Positions 16,775 to 26,697 of a stretch of DNA of 64,000 bases are shown piece after piece (positions within the stretch are counted from its first letter, which is position 1; each line of letters starts with the position of its first letter). A model generated the notes under the pieces. The model had not been told where the DNA came from. It was given only the letters and a program-made list of their open reading frames with translations, and made no database searches. This DNA is from Arcticibacterium luteifluviistationis (GTDB lineage: Bacteria > Bacteroidota > Bacteroidia > Cytophagales > Spirosomataceae): contig NZ_CP029480.1 in assembly GCF_003258705.1 (NCBI RefSeq), positions 1,054,001 to 1,118,000 of the forward strand, given 5' to 3'. A program made the position numbers and the translations under genes.

Positions 16775-17599
16775 ATGAAAAAAATCACTTCTACTATCTT
16801 ATTTCTATGTTCGGTAATCATAAGCGTACAAGCTCAGGAAATACCAAAAGAAAATTTAGAAACACAATTAAATCAACACACTAAACAATACTCCAAAACT
16901 ATTTTAGAAAATGAAATTAAAGGTATTCATGTTGATCATGTAGCTCTTACCGGAGAAAACTCAATTCTAGATTATTCTAAAGAAGGTTATAAAACAATAT
17001 ACCTATTTGTAAAAGGAAAGGGAACTGTTACTGCTGCCAATACCGATTATGAAATTGTGCCAGAAACTATTTTATTACCTAATATAGCAAAACAGGTCAT
17101 CATTAAAACAGCTCAAAACGATACCCTGCACTACTTGAAAATAACGAGTGAGCTAACGGCTCAAGACCTTTTAGATTTAAAGGAATTCCCATCGAAAAAC
17201 ACTCAAAATGTGTACTATGCCAAATTCACCGACTGCACACCATATACGGAACCTATTAAAAGCCCTAATACCATAAGCCGTACCATACTTCCTAACAAAA
17301 TAATTCCTAGAATAGCCATGGGAACAGTTCAGACAAAAGGGCCTGATAAGGTTGGGGCTCACGAGCATCCAATGTTGGAACAATTGTTTTTAGGCCTATC
17401 AGAAAACAACTGCGTGGTATATGCCGACGATGCTAAAGTAGACTTTCCGCAATATTCTGTACTCCATATACCCTTAGGCTCTAGCCACTCGGTTTCCGTA
17501 GAAAAAGACCAAGTTTTGTATTATGTTTGGATGGATTTCTTTTTAGACAAAAAAGGTGAAGAATGGCTAAAAACTCATAACGTAAAAGACGAAGATTAG
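16775..17599 (+). CDS. Secreted two-cupin-domain protein
   Basis: A 274-residue exported protein (signal peptide MKKITSTILFLCSVIISVQA). Two beta-barrel halves can be made out. The N-terminal one around residues 50-110 has YLFVKGKGTVTAANTDYEI but lacks the metal histidines. The C-terminal one has GAHEHPMLEQLFLGL (about 194-208) and FPQYSVLHIPLGSSHSV (about 225-241), the usual His-x-His...Glu and Pro...His cupin metal site. It is likely a periplasmic metal-binding sugar-related or sensory cupin; the ligand is unknown. It is transcribed alone and ends convergently with the amidase. Confidence 0.65.
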   Translation: MKKITSTILFLCSVIISVQAQEIPKENLETQLNQHTKQYSKTILENEIKGIHVDHVALTGENSILDYSKEGYKTIYLFVKGKGTVTAANTDYEIVPETILLPNIAKQVIIKTAQNDTLHYLKITSELTAQDLLDLKEFPSKNTQNVYYAKFTDCTPYTEPIKSPNTISRTILPNKIIPRIAMGTVQTKGPDKVGAHEHPMLEQLFLGLSENNCVVYADDAKVDFPQYSVLHIPLGSSHSVSVEKDQVLYYVWMDFFLDKKGEEWLKTHNVKDED

Positions 17600-17617
17600 T
17601 CAAATAATCACCCAAAT

Positions 17618-17642
17618 TCTCCGAAGCTTCCCGCTTCGGAGA
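17618..17642. terminator. Hairpin between convergent genes, REP-type CGAAG stem
   Basis: TCTCCGAAGC at 17618-17627 pairs with GCTTCGGAGA at 17633-17642 around TTCCC. It can terminate both converging genes. Its CCGAAG/CTTCGG core is the same module found near the RAYT gene at 54-56 kb. Confidence 0.65.
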
Positions 17643-17712
17643 AACCATATCAAACCTCTCCCTTAAACTAGCGTCTCAAATATTAGCTGGAGGCAGATTC
17701 AAATTTCTATTC

Positions 17713-18696
17713 TTAAAAATCTAGATAATCATCTTTCACCCATTTATTATCTAAACTAACTCTGCACCATCCATTGCTTCTTTCGTACACAAAAACCTCC
17801 TGATTTTTAAGAAAGGAGCCTACTTTAGCAAAAGACGTACTTGGCCCACTCCGTACATTAAGCACAACCGCATTCACTTCTGCTCGCTCTACATCATCCG
17901 TATACCTTGCAGATACCCAATGCTGCTGAGATGACGATATTCTAAACCAATTATCCTGTTCTTCATATACTCTTAATACAGAGCCAAGAACCATGGCTGT
18001 CCTATCGCTAGCTTTCAATGATGATGACGTTGGTAAAACCCTAACATTTAAAGCACTGGCCGTTACGCTAACATATTTTAATAAAACGGGAGCTTGAGGT
18101 ACCGTTCCACCTATCATTACATTCCGCACTAAGGGCAAAAAATCAGTTTCGCAATCTTCTACTTTATTTCCACCAAAAAAGGCTGTACCTGGGCAAGTCT
18201 TATTCCCCGAAGACCCATTATTTCTTGAACCACTAGAGAGGTGAAACCAATGATGATAAACAATTTTATCTGTATTGATAGGGATATTGAATTTCTTACA
18301 AATTGCAGCAGTAGCACGCACTATAGCGTCAGCTTGCGTTTGATTCATCGTGTCTTCTCCAGTATCAAAAAAACCAACATTTTCAATGCAAATAGCACCC
18401 GAATTATTGCCGTAAATACAGGCTGGAGTAAGTTCCAAACTCCTTCCTGTTACAATGGATCCATCAGGAAAAATAGAGAAATGTTGACCAATATCCATCC
18501 AACCGTTAGAGCCAACATGATAGTCCTTCATGTTTTTTTGAAGCTGAAAATGATTTGTATCATCAAAGTGCTGATAGCTTGGTGCTACAGTGTGATGCTG
18601 TTGTAAATAAATGATTGTGCGACCAACTCTGAAATTTGCAATCCAGCTTTCAAATTCAGAAATGTCCATTTTGATAAAACCATATTTCGTTTCCAT
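17713..18696 (-). CDS. N-acetylmuramoyl-L-alanine amidase with two SH3 domains
   Basis: Cuts the bond between muramic acid and the stem peptide in peptidoglycan. The amidase_2/PGRP fold covers about residues 20-180. Zinc-site histidines are visible in YLQQHHTVAPS and IVYHHWFHLSS, and the family end CPGTAFFGGN is present. Two bacterial SH3 domains follow (SALNVRVLPTSSS, about 200-265, and AVVLNVRSGPSTS, about 270-325), which usually bind the wall. There is no signal peptide; the protein starts METKYGFIKMDISEF. It therefore resembles a phage endolysin or a toxin-type amidase that needs another route out of the cell. It is a single-gene unit. Confidence 0.88.
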   Translation of the reverse strand: METKYGFIKMDISEFESWIANFRVGRTIIYLQQHHTVAPSYQHFDDTNHFQLQKNMKDYHVGSNGWMDIGQHFSIFPDGSIVTGRSLELTPACIYGNNSGAICIENVGFFDTGEDTMNQTQADAIVRATAAICKKFNIPINTDKIVYHHWFHLSSGSRNNGSSGNKTCPGTAFFGGNKVEDCETDFLPLVRNVMIGGTVPQAPVLLKYVSVTASALNVRVLPTSSSLKASDRTAMVLGSVLRVYEEQDNWFRISSSQQHWVSARYTDDVERAEVNAVVLNVRSGPSTSFAKVGSFLKNQEVFVYERSNGWCRVSLDNKWVKDDYLDF

Positions 18697-18981
18697 GCCT
18701 TTTTTTAATTAAAGCTATCTCTATAGATAATGGAATTCAAATTGATGTTACGAATTTTATTATTCGGTCATTATAAGAAAGTTACCTGGCCAGCCATGTG
18801 ATAATGTAAGAATTCCACGTTTTAGTTTTTGACTCTTACTTACATATTAGTCTGTGGCTTCTGATGAGAAAAGCTCAGTAAAACTTTAGGAAACATTCAA
18901 AAAAGTTAGTTTATGAAAGCTACGCAACCTCATCTATCACAGCAGCATCTACTTTAAAGCATCTCCTAAAACCAAACCGCC

Positions 18982-19395
18982 ATGTTAGAAAATCAAAAGG
19001 TAAATATCAAAACCAAACTAGCTGCTTTGTGGACCTCCCTCATGTTTTGCTATGTATACGGTGACTATTTCGAGTTTTATACGCCAGGGAAAATGGATAG
19101 TTTAATAAGTGGAAATAGCATGCTAGATAGCCCCACCAAACTATTTTCAGCATCCATAGTGCTGGCTATACCTGCACTTATGATAGCTCTTTCTGTACTG
19201 CTAAAACCCAGTATCAGTAAGTGGCTTAATATTATTTTGGGCATTCTATACACCGCTATGATGATTTTCATAGCCGTTAATAGTTTTTCTCCTTGGCAGG
19301 CATTCTATGCCTTTTATGCCATTTTAGAGAGCCTAATCACTTTGACCATTGTTTACTATGCTTGGAAATGGCATAAGAGTAGTGAAGTTTACTAA
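18982..19395 (+). CDS. Small four-helix membrane protein (DUF6326-like)
   Basis: A 137-residue inner-membrane protein with four hydrophobic segments (about 12-30, 52-72, 78-98, 105-128). The start MLENQKVNIKTKLAALWTSL and the YVYGDYFEFYTPGKM segment after the first helix match my memory of the DUF6326 group. The loop motif GDYFEFY is the most conserved-looking part. Function is unknown. A DUF2306-like membrane protein follows 65 bp downstream on the same strand, so the two may be co-transcribed. Confidence 0.65.
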   Translation: MLENQKVNIKTKLAALWTSLMFCYVYGDYFEFYTPGKMDSLISGNSMLDSPTKLFSASIVLAIPALMIALSVLLKPSISKWLNIILGILYTAMMIFIAVNSFSPWQAFYAFYAILESLITLTIVYYAWKWHKSSEVY

Positions 19396-19460
19396 GCTAA
19401 AACTTAGAATTAATTAATAACTTTATAGCCTTATTATTTGAGAATTATCTCAATGGTTTC

Positions 19461-20072
19461 ATGAAACATCTGGTCAAAAAAGTTACTTGGTACTTCTTCA
19501 TTTTTTTATGTATCGTTATTGGTCTGTACCCCTTATTATATTTTTTCGTTGATAGGAGTTTTGGTTTATTGGCATCCAAATCTCCAGACCTACTTAAAGA
19601 TACTTTTTGGAACATTGCATTTTATGGCCACATCATTTTTGGTGGCTTAGCATTACTCATTGGCTGGAGTCAATTCAGTTTAAAATTAAGGACACAGCAC
19701 ATCAACTGGCATAAAGGAATAGGCAAAATCTATATCATTTCTGTTTTAATAAGCGGCCTCTGTGGCATTTATATAGGATTTTACGCCACAGGCGGACTCA
19801 TTAGCCAAACGGGATTCATTGGTTTAGGCTTGGTATGGTTAAGTACCACATTACTAGGATTTAAATCTATAAAAGAAGGCAACATTAAGCAGCATCAAAA
19901 CTTCATGACATTCAGCTATGCGGCCTGTTTCGCTGCCGTAATGCTAAGAATTTGGTTACCGCTACTCACTATTAGTATCGGAGACTTCATTCCGGCTTAT
20001 CGTATAGTGGCTTGGCTGTGCTGGGTTCCCAACATAATAGTTGCCTATTTCATAGTTAAGCTTAAAAAATAG
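19461..20072 (+). CDS. DUF2306-like membrane protein
   Basis: A 203-residue integral membrane protein with about six helices. The central signature HINWHKGIGKIYIISVLISG and the later KQHQNFMTFSYAACFAAVMLR carry conserved histidines in helices. This is the DUF2306 pattern, related to cytochrome b561-like and HPP-type four-helix proteins; paired His might bind haem, which is inference. The gene follows the small membrane protein on the same strand. It ends near a Lys-Lys-Lys tail. Confidence 0.7.
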   Translation: MKHLVKKVTWYFFIFLCIVIGLYPLLYFFVDRSFGLLASKSPDLLKDTFWNIAFYGHIIFGGLALLIGWSQFSLKLRTQHINWHKGIGKIYIISVLISGLCGIYIGFYATGGLISQTGFIGLGLVWLSTTLLGFKSIKEGNIKQHQNFMTFSYAACFAAVMLRIWLPLLTISIGDFIPAYRIVAWLCWVPNIIVAYFIVKLKK

Positions 20073-20247
20073 CACATTATTATTTAACCTAAGGCTTCTG
20101 TCAGAACTTAAAAAATCTATTAATACTTAACAGTAAACATAAAGGCAAGAAACCATTTCAAAACCATAAAAATCTCTTAGATTTAGTTCAGACTGTGTAT
20201 TTGGGAATAAGTACCCCTATTAATTAAAACCTCGAAAATAAAACCTT

Positions 20248-21024
20248 ATGAAACTTGGATTAATCTTGACAGCATTTCTTTTTATTTCTCAATTTGGATA
20301 TGGCCAGCATAATACAAAATCAACCCATGAGAAGTATTTCAAAATATCTAAAGGTTCGGCAGTAACTGATACCTACAGAACCACTATATCGTCTGATATA
20401 GACAGCACTTGGGATAAGTGGAATGAAAAAGGATACTATTTTGGATTTGACCCCAAACTTACTCCAATGTACACCACTGTCGACGGTATTTTAAGTACGC
20501 CCTATATGATACAAGTGAGAGGTAATAGCATAGAAAAAAACAAAAAACGATGGGGTTTTCATGTTTTTGAAGGCTATGCCAGTGACGACAAATCTAGAAT
20601 TACAATGTTGGTAAATAAACATTTTGAAGAAGGAAGACCTGTGGCTGAAATGTATTATTACAGCCCGTTATGGGGACATTCAGATGCTACCTATAATTGG
20701 TTTCGAATTGGCTCTGACGTGAGACAGCATTCTTTTCTTTTTTCAAGAGATAAAGCTCTCTTTTATGGCTCCTTACAATTAACCAATACCTTATCCTTAG
20801 GGAAAATTGGTAAGGATAATATTAGAAAGGAACAACCAGAAGGTGATGACGAAACAAACTATAGCGAGAGTGCTAAGCATGTCAATTACAAATCGCTAAA
20901 AAACAGTGATGACGGGACTATTTTCTATGATAAGGATAATCACATCGTAGTCATTAAGGTTGATGGAGAGTGGATGAAGTTAAATGTTGAATCCTTACCT
21001 AAAAACATTAATTACGATTTTTAG
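20248..21024 (+). CDS. Secreted hypothetical protein
   Basis: A 258-residue protein with a signal peptide (MKLGLILTAFLFISQFGYG). The mature part is rich in aromatic and beta-forming segments (GYYFGFDPKLTPMYTT, RPVAEMYYYSPLWGHSD, NWFRIGSDVRQHS), with many charged residues near the C-terminus. I recognise no family. It is probably periplasmic or outer-membrane associated. It is preceded by a 175-bp gap and followed by the DUF1003 gene at 82 bp on the same strand. Confidence 0.6.
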   Translation: MKLGLILTAFLFISQFGYGQHNTKSTHEKYFKISKGSAVTDTYRTTISSDIDSTWDKWNEKGYYFGFDPKLTPMYTTVDGILSTPYMIQVRGNSIEKNKKRWGFHVFEGYASDDKSRITMLVNKHFEEGRPVAEMYYYSPLWGHSDATYNWFRIGSDVRQHSFLFSRDKALFYGSLQLTNTLSLGKIGKDNIRKEQPEGDDETNYSESAKHVNYKSLKNSDDGTIFYDKDNHIVVIKVDGEWMKLNVESLPKNINYDF

Positions 21025-21106
21025 GATGAAAGGTTCCTATATATTGGCATGTACTTAATAAGTTCAAATAACGCTAGGATGACCTACTTTTTAAAACAAT
21101 AATGAG

Positions 21107-21790
21107 ATGACTAAGGACAAAAGTGCTATATCGGGAAAGAGCCTATTAGAAAGCCAAAAGGTAAATCTAAAGTCGCTAAGACACAGCATAAGCCAATTAA
21201 TTTATGCCGACTATCCAGACATAGCCAAAAACGGATGCATCTCCAGAGAAGAGTTAAATTACTACCGAGAAAAGTATTTAGTCCAAATCTTAGGAAAGAA
21301 TCTGGAGGAAATAACAGAACAAGAAAAATTAGTCATTGAGTCTATCACCAATCATACAACCTTGGTAGACAACTCTAATTTAGAGTTGAGTCAACCTACA
21401 CTTGGACAGCGAATTGCTGACAAAGTTGCGACTTTTGGCGGTAGCTGGACCTTTATCATATCTTTTGGTTTTTTCATACTCGTCTGGATTTGTGTGAACA
21501 TTTACTGGCTCGCCAACAAAGGCTTTGACCCCTACCCTTTTATTCTTTTGAATCTCATTTTATCATGTTTGGCATCTATGCAGGCTCCGGTAATTATGAT
21601 GAGTCAAAACAGGAAGGATGAAAAAGATAGAATTGAAGCCGAAAAGGACTATTTAATAAACCTAAAATCCGAATTAGAGATCAGGACTTTGCATGAGAAA
21701 ATTGACCATTTGATGCTTCATCAGCAACAGGAGTTACTTGAAATGCAGAAAATTCAGGTAGAAATGTTAAACGACATTCTAAACAAGTAA
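21107..21790 (+). CDS. DUF1003 membrane protein
   Basis: A 227-residue inner-membrane protein. The DUF1003 core is clear: GQRIADKVATFGGSW entering a first helix (SWTFIISFGFFILVWICV), a loop ANKGFDPYPFILLN, a second helix, and QAPVIMMSQNR right after it. An acidic coiled coil follows from about residue 170 to the end (EIRTLHEKIDHLMLH). Function is unknown in the family. The last 120 bp of this gene plus about 20 bp of its 3-prime flank occur again at 26970-27110 with only five differences. Confidence 0.85.
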   Translation: MTKDKSAISGKSLLESQKVNLKSLRHSISQLIYADYPDIAKNGCISREELNYYREKYLVQILGKNLEEITEQEKLVIESITNHTTLVDNSNLELSQPTLGQRIADKVATFGGSWTFIISFGFFILVWICVNIYWLANKGFDPYPFILLNLILSCLASMQAPVIMMSQNRKDEKDRIEAEKDYLINLKSELEIRTLHEKIDHLMLHQQQELLEMQKIQVEMLNDILNK

Positions 21791-22015
21791 CCGTTTTAAA
21801 TTGAATTTGGTAAAGCTTAGCCTAATTGATATCACAACAGCGAGAAACTTTTTTTTACAAAAATTTACACTTTAATTACAATTCTAATTCTTTAGATTGA
21901 AGACTATTAAAGTTATTTTGCTACATATAATTTTGAAAGGATATGAAACCATCATAATCCTGTGGAAACCCGTAAGCTAAATCATAATAGCTTCATCACC
22001 ATTAAAAAGCAACAA

Positions 22016-22588
22016 ATGAAAAATAAAAGAAAGATTTTGTCCTGCCTGATCATTCTGCTAACAGGATTTATTTATTTTGCCGCAGAGGCCCAACAAAAAA
22101 ATGGCACTTATCTCAGTAACTTTTCTGGTGAATGGAAATCCAAAGAGTCGATAAGTATGGGCGGAAATATTGTTTGCTCGTATGACGAAGGTGATCGTAT
22201 GTTATCTAAAACAATGAAAATAGTAGAACATGCTAATTTTCTAACCATAGATGTGCCAAACACGTCTCTTGAAGCACCGCTGACCACAAGTCAAGAGAAA
22301 CTCACCTTTGACGGTAAAGAAAGCCAGATTAATCATGGACGAGAAAGAGGAAAGAAGTTTACCGTAAAGTTATCAGCTGACAGACAAACAATGACTGTTA
22401 ACTCCATTATACACCTGACCGTTGGCACTCTTAACTATATAAATGTTCAGAAACAAGAAATTATTTACGTAACTGAGGTTTGGAAGCTGAGCTCTGATCG
22501 CTCGTCTATTTCTATTAAGACAAATGCAAAATCAACCTTATACAGCGGTGAACGTTCTTGGGAGACAGTATTCGATAAAATCATTTAG
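22016..22588 (+). CDS. Secreted hypothetical protein (lipocalin-like size)
   Basis: I chose the ATG at 22016, not the upstream 21962, because it gives a proper signal peptide (MKNKRKILSCLIILLTGFIY, cleavage near AEA-QQ). The 190-residue product is beta-rich, with the segment GTYLSNFSGEWKSKESISMG after the signal. It continues with short alternating strands to the end, as in small beta-barrel proteins. No catalytic motif is visible. No family name can be supported. Confidence 0.55.
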   Translation: MKNKRKILSCLIILLTGFIYFAAEAQQKNGTYLSNFSGEWKSKESISMGGNIVCSYDEGDRMLSKTMKIVEHANFLTIDVPNTSLEAPLTTSQEKLTFDGKESQINHGRERGKKFTVKLSADRQTMTVNSIIHLTVGTLNYINVQKQEIIYVTEVWKLSSDRSSISIKTNAKSTLYSGERSWETVFDKII

Positions 22589-22666
22589 TATTCCAAAGAC
22601 TTTTCCACACCTTCGCAAAGTCCCAAAACTGCTACAGCCAACCAGAAAAATAAAGAGATACTAAAT

Positions 22667-23398
22667 TTGCCAGTAGAAATAGAAAATCCAAGAATCAAAT
22701 GTTACAAATGCATGAGGGCCTCAATCTCTTGTATTTGCAAACACATTAATCCTTTACAGACAAAGACTCGTTTTGTTATTCTTATGCACCCTAAGGAGTA
22801 TAAAAAAGAAAAAAACGGAACGGGACAGATGACTAAACTTCAGCTTGAAAATTCAGAAATTATAGTAGGCGTAGATTTCACCAATAATGATCGTGTAAAT
22901 GAAATTCTGGAGGAAGATAAAAACAATTCTTATTTACTTTATCCGGGGAAAGAAAATTTCAACTTATCAATAAGGGAAAGTTCTGAAATAGTTTCATTTA
23001 TGGGTATTAAGCCACACATCTTCCTTCTGGACGGTACATGGCCCTGTGCCCGTAAAATGCTAAAACTGAGTAAGAACTTACAAAAACTACAAAGGGTGAG
23101 TTTTGATAATAAAATAAAATCAGAATTTATCATCAAACAGCAGCCAGATTCCCTTTGTCTTAGTACTATTGAGTCGGTTTACACTGTCTTAAATTTACTT
23201 AAGGAAGGCGGCTTAGAACATTGCGATACAAAGGATTTTCTTATTCCTTTTGAAAAAATGATTGAGTATCAAGTCGAATGTATTCTAAATCCAAATAACA
23301 ATAGCTATAGTCATGCAAACCCGACCAAAGAGATTCTTCCTAAAACCATGTATAAGGAAAACCCGCAAAGAACTATTTTCTTTGAACAAAAAAGTTAG
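22667..23398 (+). CDS. DTW-domain tRNA-uridine aminocarboxypropyltransferase
   Basis: Family members transfer the 3-amino-3-carboxypropyl group of S-adenosylmethionine to a uridine of tRNA (TapT/TuaA type). The zinc-binding cysteines are at 12, 15, 22 and 24 (KCYKCMRASISCIC). The name-giving motif is DGTWPCARKM at 122-131, and the later QPDSLCLSTIESV segment is also typical. The start is a TTG: the first in-frame ATG would remove the two leading cysteines, so TTG is required. Length 243 fits the family. A promoter-like TAAATTTG overlaps the start codon. Confidence 0.85.
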   Translation: MPVEIENPRIKCYKCMRASISCICKHINPLQTKTRFVILMHPKEYKKEKNGTGQMTKLQLENSEIIVGVDFTNNDRVNEILEEDKNNSYLLYPGKENFNLSIRESSEIVSFMGIKPHIFLLDGTWPCARKMLKLSKNLQKLQRVSFDNKIKSEFIIKQQPDSLCLSTIESVYTVLNLLKEGGLEHCDTKDFLIPFEKMIEYQVECILNPNNNSYSHANPTKEILPKTMYKENPQRTIFFEQKS

Positions 23399-23475
23399 TT
23401 GTCTGGGTTTTGTATTCTTTTATCAAAGTTTTTCAACTAGCGTAATGCAGGAAAAATAAATAGACTAAAGATATT

Positions 23476-24444
23476 TTGAAAAACAGAAAATACCTCATAT
23501 CACTAGGGTTTCTAGCCTTAATTTTCGTAAGCTATTTCATAGCAGATAACATGCTCTTTGACGGAATAAAGCCAAAGGCTATAAACGAAAATGATTTTCA
23601 GGCAAACTACTTTGCAAAAGATGACATAAGGAATAAAACCGCAGTGGTTCTTATCGGAGGAGGACAGTGGGGAGATTACTGGGCACAGCAATTCGCAAAT
23701 AAAGAAATGGTGGGCTTATCAATACCTTATTTTGGGCAAGAGAGTTTGCCAAAATTGCCGGAAGAAATTGAACTAGAATATTTTGAAAAGGCCATTAATT
23801 GGCTGAAAGAACAACCGCAAGTAAACGCCAATAAAATACTTGTTATGGGAGCATCAAGAAATGCTGAATTGGCATTAACTTTTGCTTCCATATTCCCAGA
23901 GCTTGTTAGTGGAGTTATTGCTTATGCACCAAGCTCCGTTTCTTGGTCAAATACTGTTTTACCATATAATTCAGATGAAACAAAATCGAGCTGGAAATAT
24001 AAAGGCCGGGACATTCCATATATCCCTATGGATAAAATCACAGGAAACAATACGGATAAAATTGAAATGATAAACTACTGGAAAGCTGGTTTAGCAAAAA
24101 CAGACTTTATAGAACAAGCATCTATCAAGGTGGAAAACATCAATGGTCCTATCCTACTTTTTTCGGGAAATGATGATAAAGTATGGCCTTCTTCACTCAT
24201 GGCAAATATGATAGAAGAGCGATTAAAGACTCATGGTTTTAATCATTCCTTCCAGAATATAAAATATGACAATGCCGGACATTCCATTTCAAATAACCCA
24301 GACGACAATTTGACTTATGACACGGCAACTATTGAAATTAACAGCAAAATATATCAATATGAACTCGGCGGAAATAGTGACGGCAATTTACACGCGAAAC
24401 AAGATGCTAAGATTAAATTAATGGGATTTTTAGAAGAAATATAA
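23476..24444 (+). CDS. Membrane-anchored alpha/beta hydrolase of the acyl-CoA thioesterase/BAAT-C type
   Basis: A 322-residue hydrolase with one N-terminal membrane helix (KYLISLGFLALIFVSYFIAD) and the catalytic domain outside. The nucleophile elbow is GASRNAELAL, with Ser at the third position; acyl-CoA thioesterase relatives usually have GxSKGAEL. The acid is in FSGNDDKVWPS and the histidine in YDNAGHSIS. The segment GGGQWGDYWAQQ probably makes the oxyanion site. The substrate is unknown. It starts with TTG 77 bp after the DTW gene on the same strand. It converges with the DUF4838 gene. Confidence 0.75.
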   Translation: MKNRKYLISLGFLALIFVSYFIADNMLFDGIKPKAINENDFQANYFAKDDIRNKTAVVLIGGGQWGDYWAQQFANKEMVGLSIPYFGQESLPKLPEEIELEYFEKAINWLKEQPQVNANKILVMGASRNAELALTFASIFPELVSGVIAYAPSSVSWSNTVLPYNSDETKSSWKYKGRDIPYIPMDKITGNNTDKIEMINYWKAGLAKTDFIEQASIKVENINGPILLFSGNDDKVWPSSLMANMIEERLKTHGFNHSFQNIKYDNAGHSISNNPDDNLTYDTATIEINSKIYQYELGGNSDGNLHAKQDAKIKLMGFLEEI

Positions 24445-24494
24445 ACTTCAACAAAAGTCCTTTATTAGCATAATAGGCCGTTCCACCTTTCTAT

Positions 24495-26420
24495 TTAATT
24501 AGATTTTTCTTCCAATAATTTTAAATATTTTTCCAAATATTCTTCAGGTGTTGTATGCCATTCAGATATACGAGAAACATTATTTTTCACACATTGATAT
24601 ACAAAATCGTGAAGAATTTCAGCCATTTCAGGTTTTACCTTTAGTTGATTACCATTGTCTGTAACAAACGCTTCTGGCTCCTCCATTTTATTTGATATGG
24701 CAATCTCGAGCATCGCATAAAATACGGGCAACCTTGCTGATTTAACTCTGTTCAAAATTTCAGGGTTATCACTAACAGCCTTTTCAGCCTTGTCGAAAAT
24801 TGTATTATACTGCTTGATTAGGGTTGGAGAAAGAAATGTTTCTGTCTCATCAGCTGGATTTCCAAAAATAGACAATTTCCTACCTGTATAGGCCTGGTTA
24901 TGGTCATGCATCAATTCTATATATTGTTTGATATATTCCTGTGCTTGCCCATAATAACCAGTTAGAAAATCATCCATCGCCTTTTCTATATTCATATCCG
25001 GATTCCAAAGTAATTTGGCAAGTAAGTATGCTCTTAATTCGGCAAATTCACCACCTATTTCTCGGTTTCCTTGTTCAAATACAGCACTGACGTTGTTATT
25101 CTTGAATAGTTGAACGTTTGGCTGTAAAGTTCTAAGATTAGGGAAAGGAGCAAGTAAGTTTTTGAACTGAATTACATAATCCCAAACTATTATATTGTCA
25201 GTCAATTTACCCCACCCTTCTAGGTCGGAAGTAAATGATATATCGCCTTTTTCTATTGGAGTATTTCTTGGGCTTTCAATATTACAAAGCATTATGTTGA
25301 CATTTTTTGCTGGAACTATTCCTTTCGGAGGTACACGGGTATGTTGATAAGCTAAAGTTGATATAACTTTATCAGGAAAACGCTCTGCCACTTTGTTAAT
25401 AAAAGTCAGCATAGAGCCCATACTTAATGCGGGGTATTGACTCCCAACATGTGTACCATACATCTTCTCTTCGGGTGCAAATGCAGCGTACTTTGCGTCT
25501 AATGCAGCACAAGGTTCGCATTTACAATATTTCACATTATCATTTTGGCTTACAGACCAATAAATTGCCTTTGGGTTTTTATCCATTTGAATTTTTAAAT
25601 TCTCACATACAGTCTCTAAAACTTCTGGATTCGATAGACATAACTGAGATTCTGGCTGTAGACTTGACCCATCCCAAGAAGGCACGGTTCCCGCATGACG
25701 TTTTCCATCATAAAAACTAAAATATTCTGGATGTGATTCTCCATATTCTTCAGGACTTAATAAGGTTTCAAAAGTATGAACCCAACTGCCCCACTGCGTA
25801 TCAGAATCTCCCTTATTGGAATGGACATCTAATTTATGCCAATTCATATATTCAGGATCTAAAACATCACTATAATTAACTTCTCGGAAAGAAAAAGCGG
25901 GTATCTCTACATCGTTAATCGTAGGTAAGGTTATTGATTTTTGTTTTGGGATATGGCTAACCGATGATGAATATTTACGACAACCCAGATAACGTTCAAG
26001 AAAAGTATATACGCCATAGATCGTTCCTTTCCCAGAACCGCCTGATATAATTAAATTTTCGCCATTATTACGGATATAAAAACCGTCGGGGCCCAAGTCT
26101 TTTGAAGGAGCCTCTCGACTTGCTCTATTGACCTCGCCAATTAAAATCTCCCCTTTTGACTGTGCATTATTATCAGACTTTATCTGAATATAGGCACCGG
26201 AAATTCTTTCTATATAATCCTGGAAAACCTTTGCGGCTAATATTTCTTTAGTAGTCGCTTTTTCAGGTATAATAATGGTACAATCTGATTTCCCATTACT
26301 GGTCAGGATAAAATCGTTAGAGGCAGACTTATTTTGACCATGTGTGCTAATGCAAAAAAAGATTGCCATTAAAAAGATTAAAACCTTCTTCGCCACCTTT
26401 TCGTTATTTTTTTCTTTCAT
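24495..26420 (-). CDS. DUF4838 secreted protein, alpha-glucuronidase-like
   Basis: A 641-residue exported protein; I use the ATG at 26420, since the longer frame would need TTG. The signal peptide ends near STHGQ. Residues about 30-140 form the alpha/beta domain that precedes GH20/GH67 barrels (KVFQDYIERISGA, GPDGFYIRNNGENLIISGGS). The DUF4838 barrel follows, with WSVSQNDNVKYCKCEPC and a conserved VWDYVIQFKNLLAPFPN. Asp and Glu residues in these segments may be catalytic. The family is common in Bacteroidota and Planctomycetes polysaccharide loci and is presumed to act on glycans. It is a lone gene here. Confidence 0.8.
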   Translation of the reverse strand: MKEKNNEKVAKKVLIFLMAIFFCISTHGQNKSASNDFILTSNGKSDCTIIIPEKATTKEILAAKVFQDYIERISGAYIQIKSDNNAQSKGEILIGEVNRASREAPSKDLGPDGFYIRNNGENLIISGGSGKGTIYGVYTFLERYLGCRKYSSSVSHIPKQKSITLPTINDVEIPAFSFREVNYSDVLDPEYMNWHKLDVHSNKGDSDTQWGSWVHTFETLLSPEEYGESHPEYFSFYDGKRHAGTVPSWDGSSLQPESQLCLSNPEVLETVCENLKIQMDKNPKAIYWSVSQNDNVKYCKCEPCAALDAKYAAFAPEEKMYGTHVGSQYPALSMGSMLTFINKVAERFPDKVISTLAYQHTRVPPKGIVPAKNVNIMLCNIESPRNTPIEKGDISFTSDLEGWGKLTDNIIVWDYVIQFKNLLAPFPNLRTLQPNVQLFKNNNVSAVFEQGNREIGGEFAELRAYLLAKLLWNPDMNIEKAMDDFLTGYYGQAQEYIKQYIELMHDHNQAYTGRKLSIFGNPADETETFLSPTLIKQYNTIFDKAEKAVSDNPEILNRVKSARLPVFYAMLEIAISNKMEEPEAFVTDNGNQLKVKPEMAEILHDFVYQCVKNNVSRISEWHTTPEEYLEKYLKLLEEKSN

Positions 26421-26506
26421 ACAGGGTCTATTATTAATCAAAACTAAGAAAATTTAAAATATTTAGTTTTTTGATTATCACATCTAAAAAATAAAAATAA
26501 CAACAA

Positions 26507-26617
26507 ATGTCCAAACCTTATGTTTTAATCGATAAAAGCAATTATGGGTCAATTTCAGTCAATGGGAGAGTGTATTTGGGCAAGTGTTTTCTTCGCCCCG
26601 AAAAGATTGAATTCTAA
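26507..26617 (+). CDS. 36-codon frame of unknown status
   Basis: ATG at 26507 opens MSKPYVLIDKSNYGSISVNG, then RVYLGKCFLRPEKIEF and a TAA. It lies in the space between two divergent genes. The composition is protein-like. It could be a small protein or a leftover; no partner or family is known. Confidence 0.2.
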   Translation: MSKPYVLIDKSNYGSISVNGRVYLGKCFLRPEKIEF

Positions 26618-26697
26618 GGTTTACTTTAATTCCTAATAAAATCACCTAAATTGATATATGATATCATGAACTTAAGGTTGACCAAAATTAAATACCA